From positions 32,947-96,946 of the forward strand of contig CALBNS010000089.1 of assembly GCA_937896665.1 (NCBI GenBank): DNA of 64,000 nucleotides. Direction: 5' to 3'. Below are positions 25,090-34,420 of the stretch, piece after piece. The stretch is from an uncultured Clostridia bacterium. Lineage in GTDB: Bacteria > Bacillota > Clostridia > Lachnospirales > Lachnospiraceae. Under the pieces are notes generated by a model that searched no databases, was not told the DNA's origin, and saw only the letters and a list, made by a program, of their open reading frames with translations. Position 1 is the first letter of the stretch. Each line of letters starts with the position of its first letter. The position numbers and the translations under genes were made by a program.

Positions 25090-26460
25090 TTATCTCTCCT
25101 CAATATTTACATACTCTTTATACGGACATAATGGCATATATGCAGGACGAATAATCTTATCTACATTTTCAAGCTCTTCCAATCTGTGTGCGCTCCAGCC
25201 GACAATACGTGCTGCAGCAAAGATTGGCGTATAAAGCTCTTGTGGAAGCCCCAGCATCTGATATACCAGACCACTATAAAAGTCTACGTTTGCATTAACT
25301 CCTTTGTAAATCTTACGTTTCTCACCAATTACCTGTGGGGCGAGACGTTCTACTGACTCATACAATGCATATTCTTTTTCATAACCTTTTTCTTTTGCAA
25401 GCTGTTCCACAAAGCCCTTAAAGATATCTGCTCTTGGGTCAGAAACAGAATATACGGCATGCCCCATACCATAGATAAGACCTTTCCGGTCAAATACCTT
25501 CTTATCCAATACTGCTTCCAGGTATTCGCGAACTTCGTCTTCATCTTCCCAATTCTTAATAACCGCTTTCATGTCGTTGAACATCTGTGTTACCTTAATG
25601 TTTGCACCGCCATGTTTTGGGCCTTTCAATGAAGCCATCGCCGCTGCCATTGTGGAATAAGTATCCGTACCTGAAGATGTAACAACGTGAGTTGTAAAGG
25701 TCGAGTTATTACCACCGCCGTGATCCATGTGAAGCACTAATGCCATATCAAGAATCCTTGCCTCTAATGGCGAATACTGACGATCTTCACGAAGCATCAT
25801 TAAAATATTCTCTGCCATTGATAACTCTTTCGATGGTGCATAAATAAATAAATCATCACCTCTGCGATAATGATACGCATGGTATCCGTATACCATCAGC
25901 ATAGGGAACTGACTAATCAGATTCAAACATTGACGAAGTACATTCGGAATAGAGGTATCATCTGCCTTATCATCATAAGAATACAAATGTAGGATAGAAC
26001 GTGACAAGCTATTCATCATATCTTTACTTGGTGCTTTCATAATGATGTCACGTACAAAAGTCGGAGGCAGTGTTCTTCTGTCTGCAAGCATCTTTGAAAA
26101 CGCTGCAAGCTCTGTCTTAGTAGGCAGACTTCCAAATAATAACAGATATGTGGTTTCTTCAAATCCAAAATGATCTGCATCAAGGAAACCTTTTACCAAA
26201 TCTTTTACATTATAACCTCTGTAGTAAAGATTTCCTTCGCAGGGTACCCTCACACCATCTACCATCTTAGAGGCACATACATCAGAAATATTGGTAAGAC
26301 CTGCCAGAACGCCTTTTCCGTCCAGATCTCGAAGTCCTCTTTTCACCTCATATTTTTTATATAAGTCTTTATTAATTGCATTACACTCTTCTGTTAACTT
26401 TCCCAGATGCAAAATCTCAGATGTAATTTCAAACAAATCTACATTCGCTGTATTTTCCAT
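25090..26460 (-). CDS. gltA: Citrate synthase
   Basis: The 456-residue enzyme condenses acetyl-CoA and oxaloacetate to citrate. Family motifs: GNLYYRGYNVKDLV, the catalytic-His segment MALVLHMDHGGGNNSTFTTHVV, SLKGPKHGGAN, YGMGHAVYSVSDPRA, and the Asp region VNANVDFYSGLVY. It has a longer N-terminus than the common type-II enzyme and resembles the Clostridia form. AGAAAGGAG precedes the ATG. It is monocistronic, with a promoter at 26494-26522 and a terminator after it. In an anaerobe it most likely feeds glutamate synthesis. Confidence 0.93.
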   Translation of the reverse strand: MENTANVDLFEITSEILHLGKLTEECNAINKDLYKKYEVKRGLRDLDGKGVLAGLTNISDVCASKMVDGVRVPCEGNLYYRGYNVKDLVKGFLDADHFGFEETTYLLLFGSLPTKTELAAFSKMLADRRTLPPTFVRDIIMKAPSKDMMNSLSRSILHLYSYDDKADDTSIPNVLRQCLNLISQFPMLMVYGYHAYHYRRGDDLFIYAPSKELSMAENILMMLREDRQYSPLEARILDMALVLHMDHGGGNNSTFTTHVVTSSGTDTYSTMAAAMASLKGPKHGGANIKVTQMFNDMKAVIKNWEDEDEVREYLEAVLDKKVFDRKGLIYGMGHAVYSVSDPRADIFKGFVEQLAKEKGYEKEYALYESVERLAPQVIGEKRKIYKGVNANVDFYSGLVYQMLGLPQELYTPIFAAARIVGWSAHRLEELENVDKIIRPAYMPLCPYKEYVNIEER

Positions 26461-26493
26461 AGTCGTTCTCCTTTCTGCTTAATATTAGACTTC

Positions 26494-26522
26494 ATTATAC
26501 TAAAATATGAAAGAAAAAACAA
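26494..26522 (-). promoter_or_regulatory. gltA promoter
   Basis: Minus-strand TTGTTT (26517-26522), a 17-bp spacer and TATAAT (26494-26499), 33 bp before the start codon. Confidence 0.7.
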
Positions 26523-26562
26523 TAAATAACATGTTAATTCTTTATGAACAACCAATTATATC

Positions 26563-27435
26563 CTACATCTTCTCATGAATAATATTACTTAAGTGAGCAA
26601 ATTCTTCCAAAGTGAGCGCCTCGCCACGCACACTCGCTCCTTTGCCAAGCTGTTCAATGGCATCAGTAATCATTTCTTTAGATAAATGAATTTCCATAGA
26701 ATTATTCAGCCCGTTCGCCAGTGTCTTTCTTCGCTGGTTAAACGAAGCCCTGATAATCTGAAACATCAGTTGTTCATTTTCCACTTGAACCGGAGGTTCT
26801 TTGTGACTTGTAAGACGGATAACGGCAGAACCCACTTTTGGTCTTGGCATAAAACAATTCGGCGGTACATTTGCCACGATATAGGCTCGCGCATAATACT
26901 GCACTGCCAAAGACAATGCACCGTAATCCTTACTTCCCGGACCTGTCTGCATACGGTCTGCAACCTCTTTCTGTACCATAACCGTAATGCTCTCTATCGG
27001 TACGTGACTCTCATAAAGTCCCATAATGATTGGAGTTGTAATATAATATGGCAGATTTGCCACCACTTTAATCGGTTTACCCCCGTTGTATTCTTCTGCG
27101 AGCTTTGCAATATCAACTTTTAAAACATCCTCGTTAATTACCGTCACATTGTCATATGCGCTCAGTGTATCTTCCAAAATCGGAATTAATGCCTTATCAA
27201 TCTCAACTGCTACAACCTGCCTTGCGGCATACGCAAGATACTGTGTCATTGTACCGATTCCAGGCCCGATTTCCAACACAAAGTCGTCCTTCGTAATCTC
27301 TGCCGATGCAATAATCTTATCTAACACATGTGTATCAATCAAAAAATTCTGCCCGAATTTTTTTTGAAACGAAAATCCGTATTTCTGCAATACTTCGATT
27401 GTATTTTGAGGATTTCCTAACGTTGGTTTTGTCAT
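26563..27435 (-). CDS. rsmA: 16S rRNA (A1518/A1519-N6) dimethyltransferase
   Basis: The 290-residue protein (KsgA family) dimethylates two adjacent adenines in helix 45 of 16S rRNA during 30S maturation. Motifs: FGQNFLIDTHVLDKI, motif I LEIGPGIGTMTQYLA, motif II VVAVEIDKALIP, and the catalytic NLPYYITTPII. The C-terminal helical domain holds ASFNQRRKTLANGL. It follows tatD after a terminator-like hairpin, so it may depend on read-through or its own promoter. In many Firmicutes rnmV lies between tatD and rsmA; it is absent here. Confidence 0.96.
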   Translation of the reverse strand: MTKPTLGNPQNTIEVLQKYGFSFQKKFGQNFLIDTHVLDKIIASAEITKDDFVLEIGPGIGTMTQYLAYAARQVVAVEIDKALIPILEDTLSAYDNVTVINEDVLKVDIAKLAEEYNGGKPIKVVANLPYYITTPIIMGLYESHVPIESITVMVQKEVADRMQTGPGSKDYGALSLAVQYYARAYIVANVPPNCFMPRPKVGSAVIRLTSHKEPPVQVENEQLMFQIIRASFNQRRKTLANGLNNSMEIHLSKEMITDAIEQLGKGASVRGEALTLEEFAHLSNIIHEKM

Positions 27436-27454
27436 ATATCTATCTCCTTTTTAG

Positions 27455-27488
27455 CAAAAAAACGAGCCAGAAAATCTTACTGACTCGT
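27455..27488 (-). terminator. Terminator overlapping the end of tatD
   Basis: Minus-strand ACGAGTCAG pairs with CTGGCTCGT (9 bp, one G-U) followed by TTTTTT. The tatD stop codon lies in the loop, so translation to the stop would disturb the hairpin. Confidence 0.75.
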
Positions 27489-28250
27489 AAACAGTTGCTC
27501 CCCGTTCTGCGCAGTCTGTGCAACAACCTCTTCATAAGTGATCCGCTTTATACGGGCAATCTCTTTTGCAATATATGGAATATATAGCGATGTGTTCCGT
27601 TTTCCCCGATACGGCACCGGTGCTAGATACGGACTGTCCGTTTCAAGTAGAAGCCATTCCAACGGGATTGTCTCCACAACTTCTTTTAACTTCTTACTAT
27701 TTTTAAATGTCACCACACCGCCGATTCCTATATGAAATCCCATTTTCACATATTCTCTCGCAATCTCTTTGGAATACGAAAAACAATGAATAACACCACG
27801 AAGTCCTTTCGCATGCTCCTTCATCACTTCCAATGTATCGGCCGCTGCTTCCCGGCTGTGTATAATGACCGGCAAATCCAACTCCCTTGCAAGCTCCAGT
27901 TGACGGATAAACCATTTTTTCTGCACGTCATGTGCCTCGTTATCCCAATAATAATCCAGACCGATTTCGCCGACTGCCACAACTTTTTCTTTCTGACACT
28001 GCGCTTTTACATGGGCAAACGTCTCTTCATTTAATTCGCCCACCTCGTCTGGATGTACACCAACCGCCGCATACACAAACGGATACTGCCCAGCCAGTTC
28101 CACAACTTCCGTGCAGGATTTCAGAGTCGCACTTACATTTACAATCGTACCGACTCCGTTTTCCTGCATGGAACTCAAAAGTTCTGCTCTATCCTCATCA
28201 AACTGTTCTGCATCAAAATGCGCATGACTTTCAAAAATCATTGGTTTCAT
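27477..28250 (-). CDS. tatD: TatD-family metal-dependent hydrolase/DNase
   Basis: The 257-residue protein has the TIM-barrel metal ligands: ESHAHFD (HxH), the Glu in AVGEIGLDYYW, VIIHSREA, GVIHCFSYS, and LLETDSPYLAPVPYRG near the C-terminus with RNTSLYIP. TatD enzymes are 3'-5' exonucleases or deoxyribonucleases linked to DNA repair. The ATG directly follows the ddh stop codon, so translation is probably coupled. The terminator overlaps its 3' end. Confidence 0.93.
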   Translation of the reverse strand: MKPMIFESHAHFDAEQFDEDRAELLSSMQENGVGTIVNVSATLKSCTEVVELAGQYPFVYAAVGVHPDEVGELNEETFAHVKAQCQKEKVVAVGEIGLDYYWDNEAHDVQKKWFIRQLELARELDLPVIIHSREAAADTLEVMKEHAKGLRGVIHCFSYSKEIAREYVKMGFHIGIGGVVTFKNSKKLKEVVETIPLEWLLLETDSPYLAPVPYRGKRNTSLYIPYIAKEIARIKRITYEEVVAQTAQNGEQLFTSQ

Positions 28251-29231
28251 TTATAAAATCTCTTTTCTTAATTGTTCCGGTGTCTTATTGGACAACAATA
28301 CTGGTGCAATATCAAATACCGATTTCGCGCCACAATCACCATTTGCAGAAAGTCTGTATGCAGCTCTTGCATAAGCCACAAGAACACTTGAAGTAAATTC
28401 CGGATTGGAATCCAATTTCAGTGAATATTCAATGACATGTTTGTTACCGTCTCTTCCTGTCTCGCCTGTGCGAATAACAAATCCACCGTGCGGCATCTTG
28501 CTGTGGTTTGCTTTTAACTCTTCTTCTGTAATGAATGTTACTGTTGTGTCATAATCAGCAAAATAGTTCGGCATTGTCTTAATTGCCTCTTCGATCGCCT
28601 GTAAATCTGCACCTTCCTCAGCAACTACATAACATTCTCTCAAGTGCTTCTGTCTTGTTGTGAGTTGTGGCTCGCTTCCGCTTCTAACTTCTTCCACTGC
28701 TGACTCAATCGGAACCGTATACTGGATTCCATTCTTCACGCCCGGCACACGGCGGATTGCATCAGAATGACCCTGGCTTACACCTTTGCCCCAGAATGTA
28801 TAGGTGCTTCCCTGTACTAAAATTGACTCTGCATAAATTCTGTTCAATGAGAACATGCCCGGATCCCATCCAACTGAGATAATACCTACATTATTGCCTG
28901 CTTTTGCTGCAGCATCCATATTGGCAAAATACTCCGGAATCTTCGCATGAGTATCAAAACTGTCAATTGTATTAAAGTTCTTTACAAGCTCCGGTCCCAT
29001 AACAGGCAAATCTGTAGCAGAACCACCACAGAGAAGCATGACATCAACCTCGCCTTTTAAAGAAAGTACATCATCTAAATGAACTTTCTTCACACCTTCT
29101 GTCAAAACATTCACAGAATCTGGATTACGACGAGTAACCACTGCCACTAATTCCATATCTTCATTTCTTTCAATTGCCAACTCTACACCACGGCCAATAT
29201 TTCCATATCCAACAATACCTATTCTAATCAT
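28251..29231 (-). CDS. ddh: meso-Diaminopimelate dehydrogenase
   Basis: The 326-residue enzyme makes meso-diaminopimelate from tetrahydrodipicolinate, NADPH and ammonia in one step, supplying lysine and peptidoglycan. The nucleotide fold is RIGIVGYGNIGRGVE, followed by VVTRRNP, the segment LLCGGSATDLP, FDTHAKIPEYF, and SVGWDPGMFSLNR. HGGFVIRTG closes the substrate site. The ATG at 29231 starts directly at the Rossmann fold; a longer frame has no ribosome-binding site. It sits between metG and tatD, which are adjacent in many relatives, and probably shares their transcript. Confidence 0.94.
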   Translation of the reverse strand: MIRIGIVGYGNIGRGVELAIERNEDMELVAVVTRRNPDSVNVLTEGVKKVHLDDVLSLKGEVDVMLLCGGSATDLPVMGPELVKNFNTIDSFDTHAKIPEYFANMDAAAKAGNNVGIISVGWDPGMFSLNRIYAESILVQGSTYTFWGKGVSQGHSDAIRRVPGVKNGIQYTVPIESAVEEVRSGSEPQLTTRQKHLRECYVVAEEGADLQAIEEAIKTMPNYFADYDTTVTFITEEELKANHSKMPHGGFVIRTGETGRDGNKHVIEYSLKLDSNPEFTSSVLVAYARAAYRLSANGDCGAKSVFDIAPVLLSNKTPEQLRKEIL

Positions 29232-29293
29232 GTCTAGTCTATCCCCTTTCATTCTATCGCTTCGTCCATCTCACTCCGAATCTTCCACACAAA

Positions 29294-31192
29294 TTAACAA
29301 ATCTCTGCTCCTGCAGGCATGTCCTTTTCCGGTGTCATGAGTGCAAGGTTTCCTTCTGCATCTTCTGCACACAAAAGCATACCCTCTGATAATACACCTG
29401 CAAGTTTTGCAGGCTTTAAGTTCACAAGCACCATCACTTTTTTCCCCACCATTTCTTCCGGTGTATAATGTGCCTTGATACCTGATACGATCTGTTTTAC
29501 CTGACTGCCGATTTTTACTTGTGAACAAAGTAATTTCTTTGATTTCTTTACTGCCTCGCAGGCAATAATCTCACCTACTTGGAACTGCATTTTTTCAAAA
29601 TCCCCAAATGTAATTTCCTCTTTCGGCTCAATGTCAATCACATCTTCGTCTACTGCTTCTTCCACTACCGGTGGGTGAAGTTCTTCTACCTTTTTCAGTA
29701 CTTCCTCCACGTCTAAACGTGCAAATAGAATCTCCGGTTTATCTGTCACATTTCCCCCATTTGTTTGTTTCAGAATTTTTTCTGCTGTTTCCGGCATAAA
29801 TGAAGATAAAAGTCGTGCTCCTTTTTCAATGCTATCGATTAAGTTGTAAAGCACAGTTTCGAGTCTGTCTCTCTGAGCTTCATCTTTTGCAAGTGCCCAA
29901 GGCATTGTTTCATCAATGTACTTATTGCAGCGCTTGAACAAATTAAAGATTTCTGTAATTGCATCTGCCACACGAAGGTTTTCCATCTTCGCATCCACTG
30001 CTGCAGGTGTCCTGTCTACGACTGCTTTTAAATCGGTATCTACATCATCTGCAACACCTTTATCTGTTACACTGCCGCCAAAATATTTATTTGTCATGGA
30101 AATTGTTCTGTTTACTAAGTTTCCTAATGTATTTGCAAGATCCGAATTCATACGCTCAACCATCAGCTCCCATGTGATAACACCATCATTCTCAAATGGC
30201 ATTTCATGAAGTACGAAATAACGAACTGCATCTACACCGAACATATCTACTAATTCATCTGCATAAAGCACATTTCCTTTTGATTTGCTCATCTTTCCGT
30301 CACCCTGCAATAACCAAGGATGTCCGAAAATCTGTTTTGGTAATGGCAAGTCTAATGCCATTAAGAAAATTGGCCAATAAATTGTATGGAAACGAATAAT
30401 ATCTTTTCCGATTAAATGCAAATCAGCCGGCCAGTCTTTCTTGAACTGCTCTGTGCTTTCGCCGTCACAGTCATAACCGATACCTGTAATATAGTTTGTA
30501 AGTGCATCAAGCCATACATAGACAACATGTTTCGGGTCAAAATCTACTGGGATTCCCCATTTAAATGAGGTTCTTGATACACAGAGATCCTGAAGTCCCG
30601 GTAACAGGAAGTTGTTCATCATCTCATTCTTACGTGAAACCGGTTGAATAAACTCCGGATGCGTATTAATATGCTCAATTAAGCGGTCTGCATACTTACT
30701 CATTTTGAAGAAATAGGCTTCTTCTTTTGCAGGCTGTACTTCGCGTCCGCAGTCCGGACATTTTCCATCTACTAATTGTGATTCTGTAAAGAAAGATTCA
30801 CATGGTGTACAGTACATTCCTTCATAGTGACCTTTGTAAATGTCTCCCTGCTCGTATAATTTTTTGAAGATCTTCTGTACCTGTTTCTCATGATAATCAT
30901 CTGTTGTACGAATAAATTTATCATAAGATGTATTCATCAAATCCGCAATTGCTTTTACTTCTCCGGCTACTTTGTCAACAAATTCCTTTGGTGTAACGCC
31001 TGCATCCTGCGCCTTTAACTCAATCTTCTGACCATGCTCGTCCGTTCCTGTCTGAAAAAATACATCATATCCCTGACTTCTTTTGTATCTCGCAATTGCA
31101 TCTGCAAGAACAAACTCATATGTGTTCCCAATATGTGGTTTGCCTGATGTATAGGCAATCGCTGTCGTCATATAAAATTTCTTATTCTCCAT
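29294..31192 (-). CDS. metG: Methionyl-tRNA synthetase with C-terminal tRNA-binding domain
   Basis: The 632-residue class I synthetase has the HIGH-like motif KPHIGNTY, a zinc knuckle CTPCESFF...CPDCGRE, and the KMSKS motif GKMSKSKGN. The anticodon-binding helical domain contains NRTISMTNKYFGG. From about residue 530 a Trbp111-like OB fold (FEKMQFQVGEI, AEDAEGNLALMTPEKDMPAG) supports dimerisation and tRNA binding. The ribosome-binding site is AGAAGGAG. The mRNA leader carries competing hairpins and a T-run before the start codon. The promoter is at 31311-31339. Confidence 0.96.
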   Translation of the reverse strand: MENKKFYMTTAIAYTSGKPHIGNTYEFVLADAIARYKRSQGYDVFFQTGTDEHGQKIELKAQDAGVTPKEFVDKVAGEVKAIADLMNTSYDKFIRTTDDYHEKQVQKIFKKLYEQGDIYKGHYEGMYCTPCESFFTESQLVDGKCPDCGREVQPAKEEAYFFKMSKYADRLIEHINTHPEFIQPVSRKNEMMNNFLLPGLQDLCVSRTSFKWGIPVDFDPKHVVYVWLDALTNYITGIGYDCDGESTEQFKKDWPADLHLIGKDIIRFHTIYWPIFLMALDLPLPKQIFGHPWLLQGDGKMSKSKGNVLYADELVDMFGVDAVRYFVLHEMPFENDGVITWELMVERMNSDLANTLGNLVNRTISMTNKYFGGSVTDKGVADDVDTDLKAVVDRTPAAVDAKMENLRVADAITEIFNLFKRCNKYIDETMPWALAKDEAQRDRLETVLYNLIDSIEKGARLLSSFMPETAEKILKQTNGGNVTDKPEILFARLDVEEVLKKVEELHPPVVEEAVDEDVIDIEPKEEITFGDFEKMQFQVGEIIACEAVKKSKKLLCSQVKIGSQVKQIVSGIKAHYTPEEMVGKKVMVLVNLKPAKLAGVLSEGMLLCAEDAEGNLALMTPEKDMPAGAEIC

Positions 31193-31214
31193 GTCATTTT
31201 CTCCTTCTCAAAAT

Positions 31215-31275
31215 AAAAAAGCCACATCTTCTTAATCACATAAGAAGACAGGACATTCCCGTGTCAGCACTTCTT
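31215..31275 (-). promoter_or_regulatory. metG leader attenuator
   Basis: On the minus strand TCTTCTTA pairs with TAAGAAGA (31227-31234 with 31241-31248), followed 6 nt later by TTTTTT (31215-31220), ahead of the metG start. The same CTTCTT can pair instead with AAGAAG at 31270-31275. No T-box antiterminator (AGGGTGG-ACCGCG) and no recognisable SAM riboswitch are present. No minus-strand gene lies upstream, so a terminator here implies attenuation. Confidence 0.55.
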
Positions 31276-31310
31276 TTCATCACTGCATTTGCCTTTTCAT
31301 ATATGGAAAA

Positions 31311-31339
31311 ATCGTACCACAGGTTAAAGTTTGTGTCAA
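31311..31339 (-). promoter_or_regulatory. metG promoter
   Basis: Minus-strand TTGACA (31334-31339), a 17-bp spacer and TACGAT (31311-31316). It gives a leader of about 112 nt. Confidence 0.75.
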
Positions 31340-31347
31340 GAAAAAGG

Positions 31348-31376
31348 TTATCACACATCGTCTCTCTGCATAGAAT
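31348..31376 (+). promoter_or_regulatory. Probable promoter of the DUF885 gene
   Basis: TTATCA (31348-31353), a 17-bp spacer and TAGAAT (31371-31376), 25 bp before the start codon. It lies back-to-back with the metG promoter. Confidence 0.5.
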
Positions 31377-31401
31377 AGACTAAAAAACATTTGGAGTATT
31401 T

Positions 31402-33135
31402 ATGAAATCCAAAATCTTTTTTCATTCGAGGCATCTTTTGGTGCCACTGTTACTTCTTATTACGATCTTTATCACCGGCTGTAATGCCAAAACCACTGAT
31501 TGCAAAGCCGATCAGGCATTCGAGAATTTTACGATGAATCTCTTTTGTCAGGAAGTATCTTCATCTACCATCGGTCTTCACTATACACTACAGAACCCGG
31601 AAAATTATGGTATCACGGATTGTTCAATTACATACGGCTTTGCCCAGACGGATAATACTGCATCTCTTGCTGCTGTAGAAAACTGCATTGCAGTTTTGAA
31701 ATCCTTTCCTTACAAAAGGCTTTCCCCAAAAAACCAGCTTACCTATGATGTCCTGGCTTCCTATTTAAATACAGCTAAAAATGGTGCCGCCTACACGCTC
31801 TATGAAGAACCGTTAAGTCCAATTACAGGAGTTCATGCACAACTACCTGTATTACTCGCGGAATATCAGTTTCACACCAGTGAAGATGTGGAAACCTATC
31901 TCAAGCTATTAGAAACCACTCCGGATTACTTTAATTCCTTAATCGCCTATGAACAGGAAAAATTAAGAAACGGACTATTTATGGCAGATTCCACAGTAGA
32001 TAATGTTCTGGAACAGTGTGAAGCTTTCCTCGACATGGGGAATAATAATTATCTATTTTCTACTTTTGAAGAACGCATTTCTGCTCTCCGTTCAATTTCC
32101 ACAACGAAAAAAGAAGAGTGGTGTACACGCAATACTGAACTTGTAAATAATTTTGTTTACACTTCTTACAAAAATCTTAAAGATGCACTTACCTCTCTCA
32201 AGGGGAGTGGTCGCAACACACAGGGACTCTGCTATCTTCCAAAAGGCAGAGAATACTATTCCTATCTGGTTACCAGAGATACCGGCTCCTCCAGAAGTGT
32301 GGAAGACATGGAACTTCTCATTCAGTCTCAGATTGCCTCAGATTTCCTTTCCATACAAAAGATGTTTTCAGATTCCCCTGAAGCCAGCAAAGCTGCGGAA
32401 ACTTCTTTTTCCATGTCACCTGAATCCATTATTGAAGAACTAGAGAAAAAAACCCGTTTGAATTTTCCACAGCCTGCCACTGTCAACACACAGATCAAAT
32501 ATATTCCTACAGCACTAGAACAATACTTAAGCCCCGCGTTTTACATGATTCCCGCCATTGATAACTCAAGTGAAAATGTGATTTACATCAAACAGGCTCA
32601 TAACATGGAAAAGCTTCAGCTCTTTACAACACTGGCACATGAAGGATACCCCGGACACCTCTATCAAACTACCTATTATGCCAGCACCAATCCGGATCCG
32701 ATACGCACCCTCTTAGACTTCGGCGGATATATCGAAGGCTGGGCCACTTACGCTGAAATGTGTTCTTACTCCTTAAGTCCATTAGAAAAGTCATACGCTG
32801 AACTCCTTCAAAAAAACAACTCCATTATTCTTGGTCTTTATGCTGCCTCCGATATCGGGATTCACTTCAACGGCTGGAGTGTGGATGATACTATTCAATT
32901 TTTTAATCACTACGGAATCGAGGACCGCGACACGATTAAAGAAATCTATGAACTGATTATTTCTGACCCTGCTAATTATTTAAAATACTATGTTGGGTAT
33001 GTAGAATTTCTAGAATTAAAAAAAGAAGCCATAGAAAAGGAAGGAAAGAATTTCTCACAAAAAGAATTTCATAAAACCATACTAGAGATAGGACCAGCAC
33101 CGTTTGACATACTTAGAAAATGGTACTTTAAATAA
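31402..33135 (+). CDS. DUF885-family lipoprotein, probable metallo-carboxypeptidase
   Basis: The 577-residue protein begins with a lipoprotein signal (hydrophobic core, lipobox ITGC with the lipidated Cys at about residue 27). The DUF885 body ends with the zinc-site motif LAHEGYPGH (His413, Glu414, His419) and a downstream Glu in YIEGWATYAE, the layout of M32-like metallopeptidases. It would act on peptides at the outer face of the membrane. The ATG follows GGAG. It is a single-gene unit on the plus strand, between its own promoter and a terminator. Substrate unknown. Confidence 0.88.
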   Translation: MKSKIFFHSRHLLVPLLLLITIFITGCNAKTTDCKADQAFENFTMNLFCQEVSSSTIGLHYTLQNPENYGITDCSITYGFAQTDNTASLAAVENCIAVLKSFPYKRLSPKNQLTYDVLASYLNTAKNGAAYTLYEEPLSPITGVHAQLPVLLAEYQFHTSEDVETYLKLLETTPDYFNSLIAYEQEKLRNGLFMADSTVDNVLEQCEAFLDMGNNNYLFSTFEERISALRSISTTKKEEWCTRNTELVNNFVYTSYKNLKDALTSLKGSGRNTQGLCYLPKGREYYSYLVTRDTGSSRSVEDMELLIQSQIASDFLSIQKMFSDSPEASKAAETSFSMSPESIIEELEKKTRLNFPQPATVNTQIKYIPTALEQYLSPAFYMIPAIDNSSENVIYIKQAHNMEKLQLFTTLAHEGYPGHLYQTTYYASTNPDPIRTLLDFGGYIEGWATYAEMCSYSLSPLEKSYAELLQKNNSIILGLYAASDIGIHFNGWSVDDTIQFFNHYGIEDRDTIKEIYELIISDPANYLKYYVGYVEFLELKKEAIEKEGKNFSQKEFHKTILEIGPAPFDILRKWYFK

Positions 33136-33137
33136 TC

Positions 33138-33170
33138 TAGGGAGTGTCAAAAAACACTCCCCTTATATTA
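33138..33170 (+). terminator. Intrinsic terminator after the DUF885 gene
   Basis: GGGAGTG (33140-33146) pairs with CACTCCC (33155-33161), followed by CTTATATT. Confidence 0.7.
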
Positions 33171-33214
33171 CCCTACTTCATTTGTTCGAAGCCATATATT
33201 CGCCCCTTGAACTC

Positions 33215-33739
33215 CTACATCAAACCGGCAAGCCACACACTTGCTATGATTCCTGCAAATGTGGCAACTAGTGCACCTGCCAGTGTGTATCTAGTCTTGG
33301 TAACCTTTGCAGCCAGAAAATAAACACTCATTGTATAAAAAATCGTCTCCGTGCAACTCATCATAATTGAAGCTATGCGTCCAATCCGCGAATCTGTCCC
33401 GTATTCTTTGAATAAATCCAGAACAAGACCTGTGGCGGCCGAAGAAGAAAACATACGCACAACTGTAAGCGGTACAAGTTCCGACGGAAAACCTATGTAA
33501 GCTGTACCTTTGGCAATCATTTTCGTGATAAAATCAAAAAAACCGGATGCCCTAAGTATTCCTACTGCCACCATAAGTCCTACCAATGTCGGCATAATCT
33601 TTAGCACTGTGTGAAATCCATCTTTTGCTCCTTCGATAAATGTGTCGTAGACATCAATCTTCATTAAAATACCGTAAATCACAATTATAAAAATCATAGC
33701 AGGTACAATAAAATCCGTCAGATATAGTAACAATCGCAC
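33215..33739 (-). CDS. spmB: Spore maturation protein B
   Basis: The protein (about 174 residues) is strongly hydrophobic and belongs to the nucleoside-recognition (Gate) family. SpmB features: VYDTFIEGAKDGFHTVLKIMPTLVGLMVAVGILRASG and SELVPLTVVRMFSSSAATG. SpmA and SpmB are needed for spore core dehydration in Bacillus and Clostridium. The GTG at 33739 is preferred (GAGG 8 nt upstream); an in-frame GTG at 33748 is the alternative. It follows spmA almost directly. Confidence 0.9.
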   Translation of the reverse strand: MRLLLYLTDFIVPAMIFIIVIYGILMKIDVYDTFIEGAKDGFHTVLKIMPTLVGLMVAVGILRASGFFDFITKMIAKGTAYIGFPSELVPLTVVRMFSSSAATGLVLDLFKEYGTDSRIGRIASIMMSCTETIFYTMSVYFLAAKVTKTRYTLAGALVATFAGIIASVWLAGLM

Positions 33740-33749
33740 GCCATACACC

Positions 33750-34343
33750 TCATTTCATGTTGTTCTTCTTAGAACGATGATTGGCTATTACACAGAAAAC
33801 AACACCTGCCAGTGTGCTGATTGTGGTTGCAACAATTGCAGGACCCACAACTGCTGTGGGATTGACACTTCCATACTGGCCCCGATAGGCAATCACATTC
33901 ACAGGAATTAATTGCAGGGAAGAGATATTTATAATTAAAAATGTACACATTTCATTACTGGCTTCTTTCCTGTGATTATTCAGTTTGCCAAGCTCCTCCA
34001 TTGCCTTTAAGCCTGCAGGAGTTGCGGCCCAGCCAAGCCCAAGAAAATTTGCAATCATATTTGTTGTAATATGCTCATTTGCCTTATGTCCTTTTGGAAT
34101 ATCAGGAAACAAAAAATGTACAAGCGGCTGAATTTTATCTGCTGCCGCCTTTACCATCCCTGCCTTTTCAGCTATTTTCATCAAACCTACCCAGAAGGAC
34201 ATAACTCCTATCATTGTAATACAAAGCGCTACCGCCTCTTTTGAAGAATCCAGTGCGGCATTGGTAATCTGTGGGAGACGTCCATTAAATGCACCAAAAA
34301 TCATACCTACCACAATCATTCCCGCCCAAAGATAATTCAGCAT
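33750..34343 (-). CDS. spmA: Spore maturation protein A
   Basis: The 197-residue membrane protein has the Gate-family pattern and SpmA motifs: FNGRLPQITNAALDSSKEAVALCITMIGVMSFWVGLM, a segment HFLFPDIPKGHKANEHITTNMIANFLGLGWAATPAGLKAM split here by family knowledge into the conserved middle, and NISSLQLIPVNVIAYRGQYG. It is cotranscribed with spmB. Presence of the pair suggests the organism can sporulate, although many gut relatives sporulate poorly. Confidence 0.92.
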   Translation of the reverse strand: MLNYLWAGMIVVGMIFGAFNGRLPQITNAALDSSKEAVALCITMIGVMSFWVGLMKIAEKAGMVKAAADKIQPLVHFLFPDIPKGHKANEHITTNMIANFLGLGWAATPAGLKAMEELGKLNNHRKEASNEMCTFLIINISSLQLIPVNVIAYRGQYGSVNPTAVVGPAIVATTISTLAGVVFCVIANHRSKKNNMK

Positions 34344-34420
34344 AGTTTCTCCATGAAAAAAATGTCATCATAATATATGAAGCACAGATAGAAAATAGAA
34401 GTAGACTGCTTTCCTAGAAG

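Noticed and set aside
31193..31400. T-box or SAM riboswitch before metG
   Set aside because: The conserved T-box sequence and the S-box core are absent and the leader is only about 112 nt; it is reported as an unclassified attenuator.
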